From Oligella ureolytica DSM 18253 (GTDB taxonomy: Bacteria > Pseudomonadota > Gammaproteobacteria > Burkholderiales > Burkholderiaceae_B), in contig NZ_KB892346.1 of the NCBI RefSeq assembly GCF_000373745.1, positions 1 through 64,000 of the forward strand: 64,000 bases of DNA, in the 5' to 3' direction. A program made the translations under genes and the position numbers. This document shows positions 1-10,228 of the stretch, in pieces; positions within the stretch are counted from its first letter, which is position 1; each line of letters begins with the position of its first letter. A model generated the notes under the pieces. That model was not told the DNA's origin and searched no databases. It saw only the letters and a list, made by a program, of their open reading frames with translations.

Positions 1-258
1 GACAGCTATCAGCAAACACTAGCGAGCCATGGCTTTACGCAAAGCATGTCGAGAAAGGGAAATTGCTTGGATAATGCGGTAATTGAGAGCTTCTTCGGTA
101 CACTTAAATGTGAATTGTTCTATCGTGAAAAATTTACTAGCATTGAACAGTTAGAGAAACGGATTCATGAGTATATTTACTACTATAATCATGAAAGAGT
201 AAGTACAAAACTAAAGGGGCTGAGTCCTGTGCAATACAGAAATCAGTCCTCCTTATAA
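1..258 (+). CDS. IS3-family (IS150-like) transposase OrfB, C-terminal part
   Basis: This is the end of a DDE transposase whose 5' part lies before the window; the reading frame is open from base 1, so the ATG at 46 is internal. The stretch NAVIESFFGTLK holds the last catalytic glutamate of the DDE triad, and the following region (YYYNHERVSTKLKGLSPVQYR) is the usual C-terminal end of IS3 integrases. The protein catalyses cut-and-paste or copy-out transposition of the element. A terminal inverted repeat follows directly downstream, which supports an element that is intact at least on this side. Confidence 0.9.
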   Translation, partial: DSYQQTLASHGFTQSMSRKGNCLDNAVIESFFGTLKCELFYREKFTSIEQLEKRIHEYIYYYNHERVSTKLKGLSPVQYRNQSSL

Positions 259-264
259 AAACTA

Positions 265-291
265 ACCGTCCAACTTTATGGGGTCAGTTCA
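265..291 (+). repeat. Right terminal inverted repeat of the IS150-like element
   Basis: The sequence CCAACTTTATGGGGTCAG inside this stretch resembles the right end of IS150-group elements, which typically read GTCCAACTTT followed by a G-rich block and end in CA. It starts a few bases after the transposase stop. The left end is outside the window, so the inverted match cannot be checked here. The element boundary is placed at base 291, about 40 bases from the tsdA stop codon. Confidence 0.6.
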
Positions 292-331
292 TCATATCCA
301 AGAGGGAGCTTTTAACTTCATCAGTTATTTC

Positions 332-1396
332 TTACTCATCTAACGCCGTGTCTGGTTTTTTACCAAAATAACGAGGCTTCAACACATCGGGCTTTAAAAA
401 ATCCTTATAGCCAACATTATCATGATCAGCGAGCACCTTACCATCTACCTCTTTCCCATAATAAGTATGTTGATGGAACGTATCAGCGTAAAGCGCTAGA
501 GTTTCAGCCATATCACCCGTATAGCGAGGGTCTTGTGGACGCTCCTGACTATCCACATAGGCAGCGATATCCCATGCATCCTCATCATTGATTAATGGCG
601 CAGCACCCAAGGGCATGTTGTACTTAATAAAGCCGGCTAAGGTAAATACTCGAGAAATACCGGCACCCCAGTTATAAGAGCCATCGCCCCAAACTGGTGG
701 AAACACAGCCTTTTCACCCGTAAATTGCCCCTGACCGTCTTGGCCATGGCAAACAGCACAATTCTGAGCATACAGCTCCTTACCGCGGATACGATCAGGC
801 TCTCTACCCTCCGGCAGAGGTTCAGGTCTTGGGTAGCCGCGACCGTAGATTGGTGCATCAGGATAAACCGGCACCCCCTTGGCTAACCACTGATGATAGG
901 CTGTTAAAGCCACCATTTCATCACTGCCATAAGCAGGTGGTTTACCATTCATAGAATAAGTAAAGCAACCGGCAATTCGCTCTTCGAAGTTGTTGACATG
1001 ACCATTTTTACCACGATAATCGGGTAATGTAACTAAAGCAGGCCAGACCGGACCCGCAAAAGGTCGCGAACCAGCACCTACGTGACAACTTGAGCAATTC
1101 ATATCATTAAAGACATTTTTGCCGCGTAACTGCTGCGTATCCACGAAGAGATCGTAGCCGTAGCGAATCACCTCTTTCAGGTTTTCGTTCATATCGGCCG
1201 CATCTAAATCTTCCATAGTTGGCGGGATATGTATTAACTGACCATCCTTTGGCTCCGGGAAACCAGGTAAAAGCTGTTTGAGCATCTGACGATCTTCTTC
1301 TGTCAGATCAGCGCCCATTTTAGTAAGTTGAGCGGCAGCGGGACTGGTTAATGCTAAACCCAAGCTCATACTCAATATGACAAATATTTTCTTCAT
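332..1396 (-). CDS. tsdA: Thiosulfate dehydrogenase TsdA (diheme cytochrome c)
   Basis: A 354-residue secreted diheme cytochrome. Residues 1-22 form a signal peptide (cleavage after SPAAA). Heme motifs are CSSCH at 101-105 and CAVCH at 213-217. The block FEERIAGCFTYSMNGK has Cys144, which in the TsdA family is the unusual axial thiolate ligand of the active-site heme; GRGYP, FNWGAG-like YNWGAG and MPLG (Met261) are further family hallmarks. TsdA joins two thiosulfate molecules to tetrathionate in the periplasm and passes two electrons on. The start has a GGGAGG ribosome site. It lies 11 bases downstream of its probable electron acceptor tsdB. Assignment is from remembered family motifs, not a search. 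Confidence 0.88.
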   Translation of the reverse strand: MKKIFVILSMSLGLALTSPAAAQLTKMGADLTEEDRQMLKQLLPGFPEPKDGQLIHIPPTMEDLDAADMNENLKEVIRYGYDLFVDTQQLRGKNVFNDMNCSSCHVGAGSRPFAGPVWPALVTLPDYRGKNGHVNNFEERIAGCFTYSMNGKPPAYGSDEMVALTAYHQWLAKGVPVYPDAPIYGRGYPRPEPLPEGREPDRIRGKELYAQNCAVCHGQDGQGQFTGEKAVFPPVWGDGSYNWGAGISRVFTLAGFIKYNMPLGAAPLINDEDAWDIAAYVDSQERPQDPRYTGDMAETLALYADTFHQHTYYGKEVDGKVLADHDNVGYKDFLKPDVLKPRYFGKKPDTALDE

Positions 1397-1407
1397 TTTT
1401 GGCCTCC

Positions 1408-2079
1408 CTAATCCTCTTTAACAGCAGGCTGAGACGCCAAATAGGCGGCTACTGCTTCTATATCTTTTTCAGTTAAACGCTTTGCAACACGCGACATTAA
1501 CTCAAGAGGATCGTTAGAACGAATCTCTTCCTTCCAGTCGTTAATCGCTTTTTTAAGATAGGCAGGATTTTGACCATTAATATTAGGAAAACTGACACCA
1601 ATGCCATAAGCGTCTACGCCATGACAGGCCACACAAGCTGGAATATAGCGGTCCCAATCACCTTTATAAATTAATTTCTTACCATGAGCTAAGACATCAT
1701 CACTCACTATTACTTCAAAATCATCTGCTTTAACAGCAGGTAATGAAGCATAATAATGACTGACATCATGCATTTGCTCATCCGTCAATAAGTCAGCAAA
1801 AGGCTTCATGCTGGCATTAACGCGTGTGCCATCTCTAAATGATTGAATTTGATGAATCATATAGTCCGGATTCATCCCTGTCAGTCGAGGTCTATATTCA
1901 AAGCCCTCGATACTTGAGCCCGAACCGGACTCCATATGACAGGCTATACAAAGCGCTGATACTTCTTTGCCGCGGTCTAACACGGCTTGATCGACCTCCG
2001 CACCGGTAGCAGTAGCAACTGCTAGTACACCGCTCATAAGTAACAATGCGTTAGCCATCTTCTTTGGCATAAACACCAT
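1408..2079 (-). CDS. tsdB: Diheme cytochrome c TsdB, electron acceptor of TsdA
   Basis: A 223-residue cytochrome c4-like protein with a signal peptide (about residues 1-27) and heme motifs CIACH at 44-48 and CVACH at 149-153, that is, two class I cytochrome domains. Its place immediately upstream of tsdA on the same strand matches the tsdBA arrangement, where TsdB accepts electrons from tetrathionate formation and carries them to the terminal oxidase. A GAGGAGG ribosome site precedes the first ATG; a second ATG three codons on is possible. Without the neighbour it would simply be called a c4-type cytochrome. Confidence 0.8.
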   Translation of the reverse strand: MVFMPKKMANALLLMSGVLAVATATGAEVDQAVLDRGKEVSALCIACHMESGSGSSIEGFEYRPRLTGMNPDYMIHQIQSFRDGTRVNASMKPFADLLTDEQMHDVSHYYASLPAVKADDFEVIVSDDVLAHGKKLIYKGDWDRYIPACVACHGVDAYGIGVSFPNINGQNPAYLKKAINDWKEEIRSNDPLELMSRVAKRLTEKDIEAVAAYLASQPAVKED

Positions 2080-2415
2080 ACCAATCTCCTCCTCAAGAAT
2101 AAAATAAATTGATTAAACTCACTTCCATAAGTAAATCAAAATGAAAGAATTAAATACCTCCTCTCTAAAGACTTACGTAACTGAACCACAAGCTGTGTAT
2201 TGTTGTTTTGTTTTATTATAGACTTCTTATAACTAGAAGCTATTAGCATATATCAAAAACAAACGATGAAAATTACCTCTTAGACACGCTCTTTTCTCCA
2301 GCTACTTCAGATCACAATCCCCCCACTGCAGCCACTTCAACCTCTTCTCTAAACTTGCTAAACTACGTTGAACAATGGCGCCAATAGCCTAATAAATACA
2401 AACTAAGGGGGAAAT
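2080..2415. other. Divergent intergenic region between tsdB and the asparaginase gene
   Basis: 336 AT-rich bases without a credible gene. It must hold the promoters of the minus-strand tsdBA pair and the plus-strand asparaginase gene. I see no strong hairpin or recognisable operator. A purine-rich ribosome site (AAGGGGGAAAT) sits just before the ATG at 2416. Confidence 0.5.
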
Positions 2416-3429
2416 ATGTCAAATAATCATTTACCAACGATCGCTATAGGTTCTTTAGGCGGCACGATAAGCATGACGCAAGCGCATGGGCAGGACGGTA
2501 TTATTCCCACACTCTCCGCTTCCGAACTCATCTCTTCTATCCCCGGCGTCAGTCAATTTGCCACTGTGCAGGCAAGCGCTCTCAATCAAGTCGCCAGCAT
2601 TCACCTCAAACGAAGCGATCTCTTAGCTGCTTTGGATTGGGCTGAGCAACAAGTTGCCGCCGGTGCGGCGGGTGTCATACTCAGCCAAGGGACTGATACC
2701 TTAGAAGAAAGTGCATTTTTACTGGATTTGCTCTGGGTTCACGAGGAGCCTCTGATTTTGATGGGGGCAATGCGTGGCGCAACGGCCGTAGCGGCGGATG
2801 GTCCGGCTAATTTACTCAATGCCATTCAAGTGGCTGCAAGCAACAATAGCCGAGGTCGCGGTGTTTTGGTTGTCATGAATGAGCAAATTCATTATGCTCG
2901 CTGGGTTCAAAAAAAGCATAGTCTGAGCTTAGCCGCCTTTGTGTCCGATGTCGGCCCGGCCGGGACAATTGTTGAGGGTCGAGCGCTTTATTTTTCCGCT
3001 CCCCCTAAACGTATGACCTTCGCAAGACCTGCAGCTACGACTAAAACTGTCTTGCTATGGCTCAATCATTTAGATGAACATACTGAATTACTTAGCCAAC
3101 AAGATATATTAGATCCGCTCGGTGAAAAATTTGATGGAATTATTTTTGCGGGAGTGGGTGCCGGCCATGTCAGCACATTGACAGCCCAATGGATCGCCAA
3201 ATGGGCCAAACTAAAAGCAGTCATTATATGCACGGGAACCGGTTCTGGATCCACTAGCTTTGCTACCTACGGCTACCCGGGTGGTGAGATCGACTTACAA
3301 AATCACGGCGCCATCATGGGTGGCTTTTTAAGCCCTAAAAAAGCACGTTTACTACTTTGGATTATCTTAGAAAATGGCCTGAACCCCAAGGTAGCGGTTA
3401 GAGACTACCTTGGCAGTATGATTTACTAA
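2416..3429 (+). CDS. L-asparaginase
   Basis: A 337-residue asparaginase/glutaminase-family enzyme that hydrolyses L-asparagine to aspartate and ammonia. The N-terminal motif GSLGGTIS (12-19) supplies the catalytic threonine (Thr17), and GTDTLEES (92-99) carries the second catalytic Thr-Asp pair. There is no signal peptide, so it should be cytoplasmic. Length is normal for the family. It has a clear GGGGGA ribosome site, stands alone, and converges on the DUF924 gene with only nine bases between stop codons. Whether it is the type I or type II kinetic form cannot be read from the sequence. Confidence 0.88.
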   Translation: MSNNHLPTIAIGSLGGTISMTQAHGQDGIIPTLSASELISSIPGVSQFATVQASALNQVASIHLKRSDLLAALDWAEQQVAAGAAGVILSQGTDTLEESAFLLDLLWVHEEPLILMGAMRGATAVAADGPANLLNAIQVAASNNSRGRGVLVVMNEQIHYARWVQKKHSLSLAAFVSDVGPAGTIVEGRALYFSAPPKRMTFARPAATTKTVLLWLNHLDEHTELLSQQDILDPLGEKFDGIIFAGVGAGHVSTLTAQWIAKWAKLKAVIICTGTGSGSTSFATYGYPGGEIDLQNHGAIMGGFLSPKKARLLLWIILENGLNPKVAVRDYLGSMIY

Positions 3430-3438
3430 AATAATAAG

Positions 3439-3993
3439 CTAGAACGAGGAGTTAGGCTCTTCTAAAAAGGCTAATTCCTCAGCTGACGATTCGCGACCTA
3501 ATATCGTATTACGATGCGGATAGCGCCCAAAGCGATCAATTATTTCTTTATGCATAATTTCAAACTCCAAGGAAACCGAGTCTCCTAACTCAGTAAATAG
3601 CCTCAGGCCCTCTTCGTGAATCAGTGGTGATTCCGAATGCATATACGGCATAAGCGCCCATTTCTGTAGCGACGGATCGAGGGAGTGATACTCATCAGGC
3701 ATATCGATCAGTGTCTGAGCTAAGGTCAACGCCATCGGGTCTTGTTGAAAGGCTTTAGACGTACCGCGAAAAATATTACGTGAAAACTGATCCAATACGA
3801 TAATTTCTGCCACTCGACCTAAAGCAGACTGACGCCACCAATACAACTCGCCCTGTGCTGCCTGCTTAAGTGTGGAGCCAAAACGAGCCCGCAAGTCTTG
3901 GTCAAAACCTTCTGATACATCAAACCAAAAAGGCTGGGTTTCTTCGTCTAACCAAAAATCGATCACTTCTTTTGCTTCAGGGGAAATGCTCAT
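3439..3993 (-). CDS. DUF924 family protein
   Basis: A 184-residue soluble protein with the conserved DUF924 pattern: an N-terminal VIDFWLDE block, FW-FD, then LGRVAEIIVLDQFSRNIFRG and a later PYMHSESP. The family folds as an all-helical tetratricopeptide-like protein of unknown role. It starts with MSISPEAKEV; a weak purine stretch precedes it. It lies downstream of ssb but separated by a terminator at 4113-4147, so it is probably transcribed on its own. No function is claimed. Confidence 0.8.
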   Translation of the reverse strand: MSISPEAKEVIDFWLDEETQPFWFDVSEGFDQDLRARFGSTLKQAAQGELYWWRQSALGRVAEIIVLDQFSRNIFRGTSKAFQQDPMALTLAQTLIDMPDEYHSLDPSLQKWALMPYMHSESPLIHEEGLRLFTELGDSVSLEFEIMHKEIIDRFGRYPHRNTILGRESSAEELAFLEEPNSSF

Positions 3994-4112
3994 CGTGACG
4001 CTCTCATCATGATAAAAGGAAATTTTATCTTAAACAAATAAGATGACGGTGTCGAGTAGCTGTGAAGGGACTTAAACAAAATTACAAACACTCCTGCCCC
4101 TACTTCAGATCG

Positions 4113-4147
4113 AAAAAAAACTCCAAGCAATCGACTTGGAGTTTTTT
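4113..4147. terminator. Bidirectional terminator downstream of ssb
   Basis: CTCCAAG (4121-4127) pairs with CTTGGAG (4135-4141) around a 7-base loop, with eight A before and six T after the stem. On the minus strand this gives a stem followed by a T run, fitting the end of the ssb transcript. Confidence 0.85.
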
Positions 4148-4229
4148 ACTTTGGCATATTTTATTGACCTAAATCAGCTCTTAACGAGCGATATCAGACA
4201 GATGAAACGCCGGACGAACAGGCACGATA

Positions 4230-4778
4230 TTAAAACGGCAGATCGTCATCTAAGTCATCAAATGAATCCACCGGTTTAGGCTGAGCTCTTTTTTGAGGAG
4301 CAGGAGTTTGGCTACGCTGAGCACCGCCGGAGCCCGGCATTGGGCGACTATTATCCTCAAAGCCGCCGCTACTGCCGCCAAAGCCGCCATCATCACCGCC
4401 ATAACGACCAAAATCACCGCCGCTGCTGCCGCCAAAACCGGAGTCATCGCTGCGGCCACCTAACATCTGCATACGCTCACCAACCACTTCGGTTGCATAG
4501 CGCTCGATACCGTCACGATCGGTGTATTTATTAGTACGCAAGCGACCTTCAACGTAAACCTGACTGCCTTTACGTAAGTACTGCTCACACACCTCAGCTT
4601 GGCGACCAAAGAACACCACGCGATGCCACTCCGTGCTCTCATTTTTATTGCCATCTCTATCGTAAGCTACATGGTTCGTAGCAACTCGTAAGTTACTGAC
4701 CTGAAGGCCACCCGGCGTGGCACGCGACTCGGGATCGGCTCCTAAACGTCCGACAAGAATTACTTTATTAACTGACAT
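4230..4778 (-). CDS. ssb: Single-stranded DNA-binding protein
   Basis: A 182-residue SSB. Residues 1 to about 110 form the OB fold (MSVNKVILVGRLGADPE, then WHRVVFFGRQAE, YVEGRLRTNKYTD). A glycine/serine-rich linker follows and the protein ends in DDDLPF, the acidic tip that binds replication and repair partners. It coats single-stranded DNA during replication, recombination and repair. It is followed by the MFS gene and uvrA upstream, an order seen in many Burkholderiales. Confidence 0.97.
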   Translation of the reverse strand: MSVNKVILVGRLGADPESRATPGGLQVSNLRVATNHVAYDRDGNKNESTEWHRVVFFGRQAEVCEQYLRKGSQVYVEGRLRTNKYTDRDGIERYATEVVGERMQMLGGRSDDSGFGGSSGGDFGRYGGDDGGFGGSSGGFEDNSRPMPGSGGAQRSQTPAPQKRAQPKPVDSFDDLDDDLPF

Positions 4779-4894
4779 GCTCTCAAATCCTTAAAATATT
4801 TTAATTAATCCGTCAATCAGTGATCGACTTTATCCATCGCTTAATACGACCGGCGACTGCTTAGCAAGCGCCCTCTTTAACTCTTTTTATTTGG

Positions 4895-6097
4895 CTATTG
4901 TACAAAATTGATTTGTACTCGACGAGTGGCAAGGTAAGCGATAGCACATAAAACCATGGCCATAATAAAAACGCTGATACTGCCATAGTTGGCCGCCATG
5001 AAGCCGCCAAAAAAACCACCGGTCGCGACACCTAAAGCTTGGGTCATATTAAACACTCCTAACGCCAAACCCTTTTGTGCGGGCGGGCATGTACGAGATA
5101 CGGCAGATGGTAAAAGCGCCTCTAATATATTAAAGGGGATAAAGTATAGCAATAAAGCAAACACCAGCATCACCAAACTGTACATACCCGAGATCATGAT
5201 GCCAAGTGAGATGATAATACCCAATAACGTCAGTCCGATCGCTTCTTTGTGCTTACGCTTTTTCTCGGTCATCATCACAGCAGGAATCATAAAGATCAGT
5301 GACACCACAATGACCGGTAGATAAACTCGCCATAAATCGCCAATACTCATATCACCCAAACGAACTAAGACAGGCGGGATCACTACAAAAATGGCCATCA
5401 ACACAAAGTGTAAACTAAACACGGACAGGTTCAATAACCACAAATCTTTGGAGCGAAAAACATCAAACATGGTCAATGAGCAATTAATCGCCTGATATTC
5501 CTGTGGCACGACCGGCACTATCCAAACCGCTAACAATAAGCACAAGAAACCTAGCAAGCTGATAGTCCAAAATAAGCCCGACAGCTCAAACCACTCCACT
5601 ACTAAAGGTGCCATCACCATCGATACGGCAAAGCTGAGTCCGATAGACGCTCCGACCATAGCCATCGCACGCGAGCGCACCTCCGGGCGTGTCGCATCAG
5701 AAACCCATGCTGTAATGGCCGCGGAGACCGCGCCAAACCCCTGCACACCACGACCAATCGCTACCCACGTAACGCTGGGCGCTAACGCACAGATAATACC
5801 GCCGATAACAAATAACGCCATCCCGAAAATGACCACCGAACGGCGCCCAAAGCGATCAGATAAAATCCCCATCGGAATCTGCATCACTGATTGGGTCAAC
5901 CCATACGCACCAATGGCAATACCAATCATGAGGGGATTATCCCCCTGAACTAAGGTTTTTGCAGCATCTGCGAATACCGGCGTCAGTAAAAACAGCCCCA
6001 ACATACGAACAGCAAACAGCAGGGCTAGCGTAGCACTGGCTTTGCGCTCTAATGGGGTTAATTTAAGTTTTGTTTTGTGGCTTGTTTGAGTACTCAT
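4895..6097 (-). CDS. Major facilitator superfamily transporter (YajR-like)
   Basis: A 400-residue membrane protein with about 12 predicted transmembrane segments. The loop motif GILSDRFGRRSV (about 77-88) is the MFS motif A between helices 2 and 3. The overall pattern resembles drug/proton antiporters of the YajR type, without the extra C-terminal domain. Substrate unknown. It lies 116 bases upstream of ssb on the same strand and is divergent from uvrA, with 195 bases between the two starts. Confidence 0.85.
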   Translation of the reverse strand: MSTQTSHKTKLKLTPLERKASATLALLFAVRMLGLFLLTPVFADAAKTLVQGDNPLMIGIAIGAYGLTQSVMQIPMGILSDRFGRRSVVIFGMALFVIGGIICALAPSVTWVAIGRGVQGFGAVSAAITAWVSDATRPEVRSRAMAMVGASIGLSFAVSMVMAPLVVEWFELSGLFWTISLLGFLCLLLAVWIVPVVPQEYQAINCSLTMFDVFRSKDLWLLNLSVFSLHFVLMAIFVVIPPVLVRLGDMSIGDLWRVYLPVIVVSLIFMIPAVMMTEKKRKHKEAIGLTLLGIIISLGIMISGMYSLVMLVFALLLYFIPFNILEALLPSAVSRTCPPAQKGLALGVFNMTQALGVATGGFFGGFMAANYGSISVFIMAMVLCAIAYLATRRVQINFVQ

Positions 6098-6292
6098 TTA
6101 GGCTCTTTTAAAAAAGGCTGAGCGCTGAAGGCTGAGCATAAAGGGACTAAGATAAATCGTCATGATCGTTTTATTATATCATTGAGCCCGATTTTTTAAC
6201 GGTGTCATTTAACAAGTACAGCTCTTAACCATCGCGGCTTGCTAGTCTGGGTTATAGTAAAGGGTTCACATTAATCCCCGTTAGTAAAGTAG

Positions 6293-9214
6293 ATGAGTAA
6301 TCAATCCCCCTCAGACGAGCAGCATTATCTAGGCAACTCAAATAACGTGATTCGCATTCGCGGCGCACGTACACATAATTTAAAAAATATCGATTTAGAT
6401 TTACCTAGAAATAAATTAGTGATTCTTACCGGGCTCTCGGGCTCAGGCAAGTCTTCACTTGCCTTTGATACGCTATATGCCGAGGGGCAAAGGCGTTATG
6501 TTGAAAGCTTGTCAACCTATGCTCGCCAGTTTTTACAAGTCATGGACAAACCGGACGTCGATTTGATTGAAGGTCTTTCTCCTGCGATTGCCATTGAGCA
6601 AAAGTCGGTTAGTCATAATCCTCGCTCAACCGTTGGTACCATTACTGAAATTAGCGACTATTTACGCTTATTATTTGCTCGTGTCGGCACTCCCTACTGC
6701 CCCACACACAAAGAACCTTTACAGGCTTTTTCTGTATCACAAATTGTTGATTTCGTACTTCAGCTACCGGCTGAGTCACGCATTATGATTCTAGCGCCTA
6801 TTGTACCTGCGCCCGATCAGTCGTTACTCAGCCTAGTCCAAAGCTTACAAGCTCAGGGCTTTATTCGTGTGCGTATCGCCGGGGAGCTCTATGAGTTAGA
6901 CCAATTACCGAGTGACTTGCCGGCAAACACCAGTCAAATAGAATTAGTCATTGACCGACTGCGCGTACGTGAAGAGCAAAAGCAGCGCCTTGCCGACAGT
7001 ATTGAAACGGCACTTGAAGCAGCCAATGATCGCGTGCTGGTTGTCGATATGGAGCAAGCACAAGATCATGCGTTTTCCAGACGCTATGCCTGCGCTCATT
7101 GTGATTACCAATTGCCCGTCCTAGAGCCTAAGATGTTCAGTTTCAATAGCCCTGAAGGTGCATGTCCGAGCTGTGATGGGATGGGTATGGTGCAGGTATT
7201 TGACCCGGAAAAAGTCATTATCAGTGACGACTTGAGCTTACTCAATGGAGCGATTAAAGGCTGGGACCGTCGTAATCTTTTTAGTATGGCACTGCTTAAT
7301 AGCCTTGCTACACATTATGACTTTGATTTAGAGCTGCCATGGGCGCAACTCCCCAAAGAAATTCAACAGATCATTCTCTACGGCTCCGGTGACACCGAAA
7401 TTGACTTTGTTTATTTTAATGACAAAGGGAAAAGCACGATCAAACGCCATACTTTTGAAGGCGTACTGCCCAATCTACAGCGTCGCTGGGAAGAGACTGA
7501 CTCTAATGCCGTACGAGAGGAATTAAATCAGTTACGCTCAACAATTCTCTGTCCATCTTGCGAAGGTTCACGATTACGCGAAGAGGTTCGCTATGTTAGG
7601 GTGGGTGATGTCATCGAAGGCAGTGCTCACGCAAACGCCGGTGAGCAATTACCGGGATACACCATTGGTGACATTAGCCACCTCTCCCTACGGCACGCTC
7701 AGTCTTGGTTTGAGGATCTGACACTAGACGGGGCGAAAGCCGATATTGCTCAACCCATTGTGTTAGCCATCCAATCCCGTTTACGCTTTCTAAATGACGT
7801 TGGTTTAAATTATCTCTCTTTAGATCGCAAAGCCAATACTATCTCCGGCGGTGAGGCGCAGCGTATCCGCTTAGCCAGCCAAATCGGATCCGGCTTAAGT
7901 GGCGTCTTGTACGTACTGGATGAGCCATCAATCGGTCTACATCAACGCGATAACGATCGTTTAATCAATACCCTTATCCATCTACGTAATCTGGGCAATA
8001 CCGTCATTGTGGTTGAGCACGATGAGGATATGATCCGTGCCTCAGACTGGGTTGTCGATATCGGTCCGGGCGCCGGCGAGCATGGCGGTCAAATAATAGC
8101 GAGCGAGACACCGACTGAGCTACAAAAAGACCCACTCTCCTTAACAGGCCAATATCTGAGTGGCGCTAAAAAAATTGCTTTACCGACTCGCCGCCCGGTT
8201 AACCCGCTGGGACCCCTACCGTGGTTGCATCTTAGCGGTGCTACCGGTAATAATTTAAAAAATGTCGATTTACATCTGCCGTTACAACGCTTTGTCTGTA
8301 TCACCGGCGTTTCGGGTTCCGGTAAGTCCACGCTCATTAATGACACCTTAGCGGCCGTTTTGGCTCGTAAATTAAATCGAGCCCACAGCGAATCAGCCCC
8401 TTATAAATCAATTAGCGGTTTAGAGCATCTTGACAAGATCATTACGGTTGACCAGAGTCCGATCGGCCGCACACCGCGTAGCAACCCGGCAACCTATACC
8501 GGCCTTTTCACACCCATTCGCGAGCTCTTTGCCGGCACACCGGAAGCTCGCGCACGCGGCTATGATGCCGGCCGTTTTTCTTTTAACGTCAAAGGTGGTC
8601 GCTGTGAACACTGTCAAGGCGATGGCGTGATTAAAGTAGAAATGCACTTTCTACCTGATGTTTATGTACCGTGTGACATTTGTCATGGCAAACGTTATAA
8701 CCGCGAAACGCTGGAAATTCGCTATCGTGGCTTAACAATTCATGAGGTACTGGAACTCACTGTTGAACACGCCCTCGAGCACTTCTCTGCCGTACCGGCA
8801 ATTCAACGACGCCTCCAAACGCTCAATGAAGTAGGCTTGGGCTACGTTCGTCTAGGCCAAAGCGCGACCACACTGTCAGGCGGTGAGGCGCAACGCATTA
8901 AACTGTCTTTAGAACTGTCCAAACGCAGTACGGGCAAAACGCTCTATGTTTTAGATGAACCGACAACCGGTTTACACTTTGCTGATATTGAACTGCTATT
9001 AGATGTCTTAAACCGTCTGGTTGAAGCCGGTAACTCCATGGTGATTATTGAGCACAATCTCGACCTTATCAAAACGGCCGACTGGATTATCGATATGGGT
9101 CCAGAAGGCGGTAGCGGAGGTGGTCAAGTGGTTGCTGAAGGCACCCCTGAAGAAATTGCTAAGCACCCTGACAGCTACACAGGGAAGTATTTGGCCCCCT
9201 ACTTAAAGAAATAA
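6293..9214 (+). CDS. uvrA: Excinuclease ABC subunit A
   Basis: A 973-residue UvrA, the damage-recognition ATPase of nucleotide excision repair. It has two ABC ATPase halves: Walker [10 protein letters not shown] at 47-55 and GVSGSGKST near residue 672, each with a signature motif ([12 protein letters not shown] and [12 protein letters not shown]) and Walker B ([22 protein letters not shown]). Zinc-binding CxxC pairs occur in both halves (CAHC/CPSC and CEHC/CDIC). The length is slightly above the usual 940-960 residues because of a short N-terminal extension before [13 protein letters not shown]. Confidence 0.97.
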   Translation: MSNQSPSDEQHYLGNSNNVIRIRGARTHNLKNIDLDLPRNKLVILTGLSGSGKSSLAFDTLYAEGQRRYVESLSTYARQFLQVMDKPDVDLIEGLSPAIAIEQKSVSHNPRSTVGTITEISDYLRLLFARVGTPYCPTHKEPLQAFSVSQIVDFVLQLPAESRIMILAPIVPAPDQSLLSLVQSLQAQGFIRVRIAGELYELDQLPSDLPANTSQIELVIDRLRVREEQKQRLADSIETALEAANDRVLVVDMEQAQDHAFSRRYACAHCDYQLPVLEPKMFSFNSPEGACPSCDGMGMVQVFDPEKVIISDDLSLLNGAIKGWDRRNLFSMALLNSLATHYDFDLELPWAQLPKEIQQIILYGSGDTEIDFVYFNDKGKSTIKRHTFEGVLPNLQRRWEETDSNAVREELNQLRSTILCPSCEGSRLREEVRYVRVGDVIEGSAHANAGEQLPGYTIGDISHLSLRHAQSWFEDLTLDGAKADIAQPIVLAIQSRLRFLNDVGLNYLSLDRKANTISGGEAQRIRLASQIGSGLSGVLYVLDEPSIGLHQRDNDRLINTLIHLRNLGNTVIVVEHDEDMIRASDWVVDIGPGAGEHGGQIIASETPTELQKDPLSLTGQYLSGAKKIALPTRRPVNPLGPLPWLHLSGATGNNLKNVDLHLPLQRFVCITGVSGSGKSTLINDTLAAVLARKLNRAHSESAPYKSISGLEHLDKIITVDQSPIGRTPRSNPATYTGLFTPIRELFAGTPEARARGYDAGRFSFNVKGGRCEHCQGDGVIKVEMHFLPDVYVPCDICHGKRYNRETLEIRYRGLTIHEVLELTVEHALEHFSAVPAIQRRLQTLNEVGLGYVRLGQSATTLSGGEAQRIKLSLELSKRSTGKTLYVLDEPTTGLHFADIELLLDVLNRLVEAGNSMVIIEHNLDLIKTADWIIDMGPEGGSGGGQVVAEGTPEEIAKHPDSYTGKYLAPYLKK

Positions 9215-9267
9215 CACGATAAAATCCTTAAATGCTATAGTCTTGCCATTATCATGTAGAGACAAAA

Positions 9268-10014
9268 ATGACTGTGAACAAACCTAATAAACAAGCAGAT
9301 GCTCGCGCCAAAGAACAAGTGGACCCTAGCGCCTCTCCTGATAGAAAAACACTGTTGGAAGAGACGCTGCGTCGCCGTATTATCAGTATGGAGTTACCTC
9401 CAGGTGGCGTCATTGATGAATTGAGTCTTAGCAAAGAGTTTGGTCTTTCCCGTCCGCCTGTTCGGGAGTTGATGCGGGAGTTAGCAGCAGAAGGCTATAT
9501 TGAATTAGAAGCTAACCGACCGGCGCGCGTGTCATCGATGAATTATCAGTCAATGCGCAGCTTCTTCCAAGCAGCTCCTCTTATCTACATAGCCACCACA
9601 CAACTGGCCGCAACTCACGCCACACCAGCAGATATTGAAAACTTGCAGGCGATTCAAAACAATTTCAAAGATGCAATGGAACGCAATGACACGATAGAAC
9701 GTGTACATTACAACGACCTTTTTCACTTTGAAATAGGAAAAATTGCACGAAATGCGTATTTAATGCCCAGCCTCAGAAGGTTACTGATAGATCACGCTCG
9801 CTTAGGCAATACCTTCTACCGCTCACCAACGACTGACGACATGAAAAGCGATATGGAAAAAGCGGTACAACAGCACGATCAGATTATCAATGCCATTGCT
9901 AATCACGATGCAGATGCTGCTGCTGAACTTATCCGAGAGCACTGGGAGCTATCGCGCCGCCGCATGGCAGAATATGTGATGCCGGATGGTGTAGAGATCC
10001 CACTGTCCTTTTGA
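9268..10014 (+). CDS. GntR-family transcriptional regulator (FCD domain)
   Basis: A 248-residue regulator. Residues about 30-95 form the winged helix (LLEETLRRRIISMELPPGG then LSLSKEFGLSRPPVRELMRELAAEGYIE), and the rest is a helical FCD effector domain (FHFEIGKIARN, HARLGNTFYR, HDQIINAI). FadR-type regulators of this shape answer to organic acids. There is no adjacent metabolic gene on the same strand, so its targets are unclear. The N-terminal 25 residues are polar and probably disordered. The ribosome site (GTAGAGAC) is weak. Confidence 0.87.
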   Translation: MTVNKPNKQADARAKEQVDPSASPDRKTLLEETLRRRIISMELPPGGVIDELSLSKEFGLSRPPVRELMRELAAEGYIELEANRPARVSSMNYQSMRSFFQAAPLIYIATTQLAATHATPADIENLQAIQNNFKDAMERNDTIERVHYNDLFHFEIGKIARNAYLMPSLRRLLIDHARLGNTFYRSPTTDDMKSDMEKAVQQHDQIINAIANHDADAAAELIREHWELSRRRMAEYVMPDGVEIPLSF

Positions 10015-10228
10015 TATTAAGCTCCACGTAGATTGTCATAAAAAATTCACAAAAATTCATCACCTTCTAATTATTTCTATTTTTGGAATAATATATTAAT
10101 TTAATCGCCATTTATTCATCTAAATAGCTTTGTTAAAGTAGTTACATCGATAGGGAAGAGGAAACAACTCAATAAGGAGTTCCTCTCCCGAACGACAAAT
10201 ACATGAAATTATTTAAAGGATGAATAAA

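Noticed and set aside
4340-4534. His/Arg-rich open frame opposite ssb
   Set aside because: It is the complement of the glycine-rich ssb linker; composition is an artefact.
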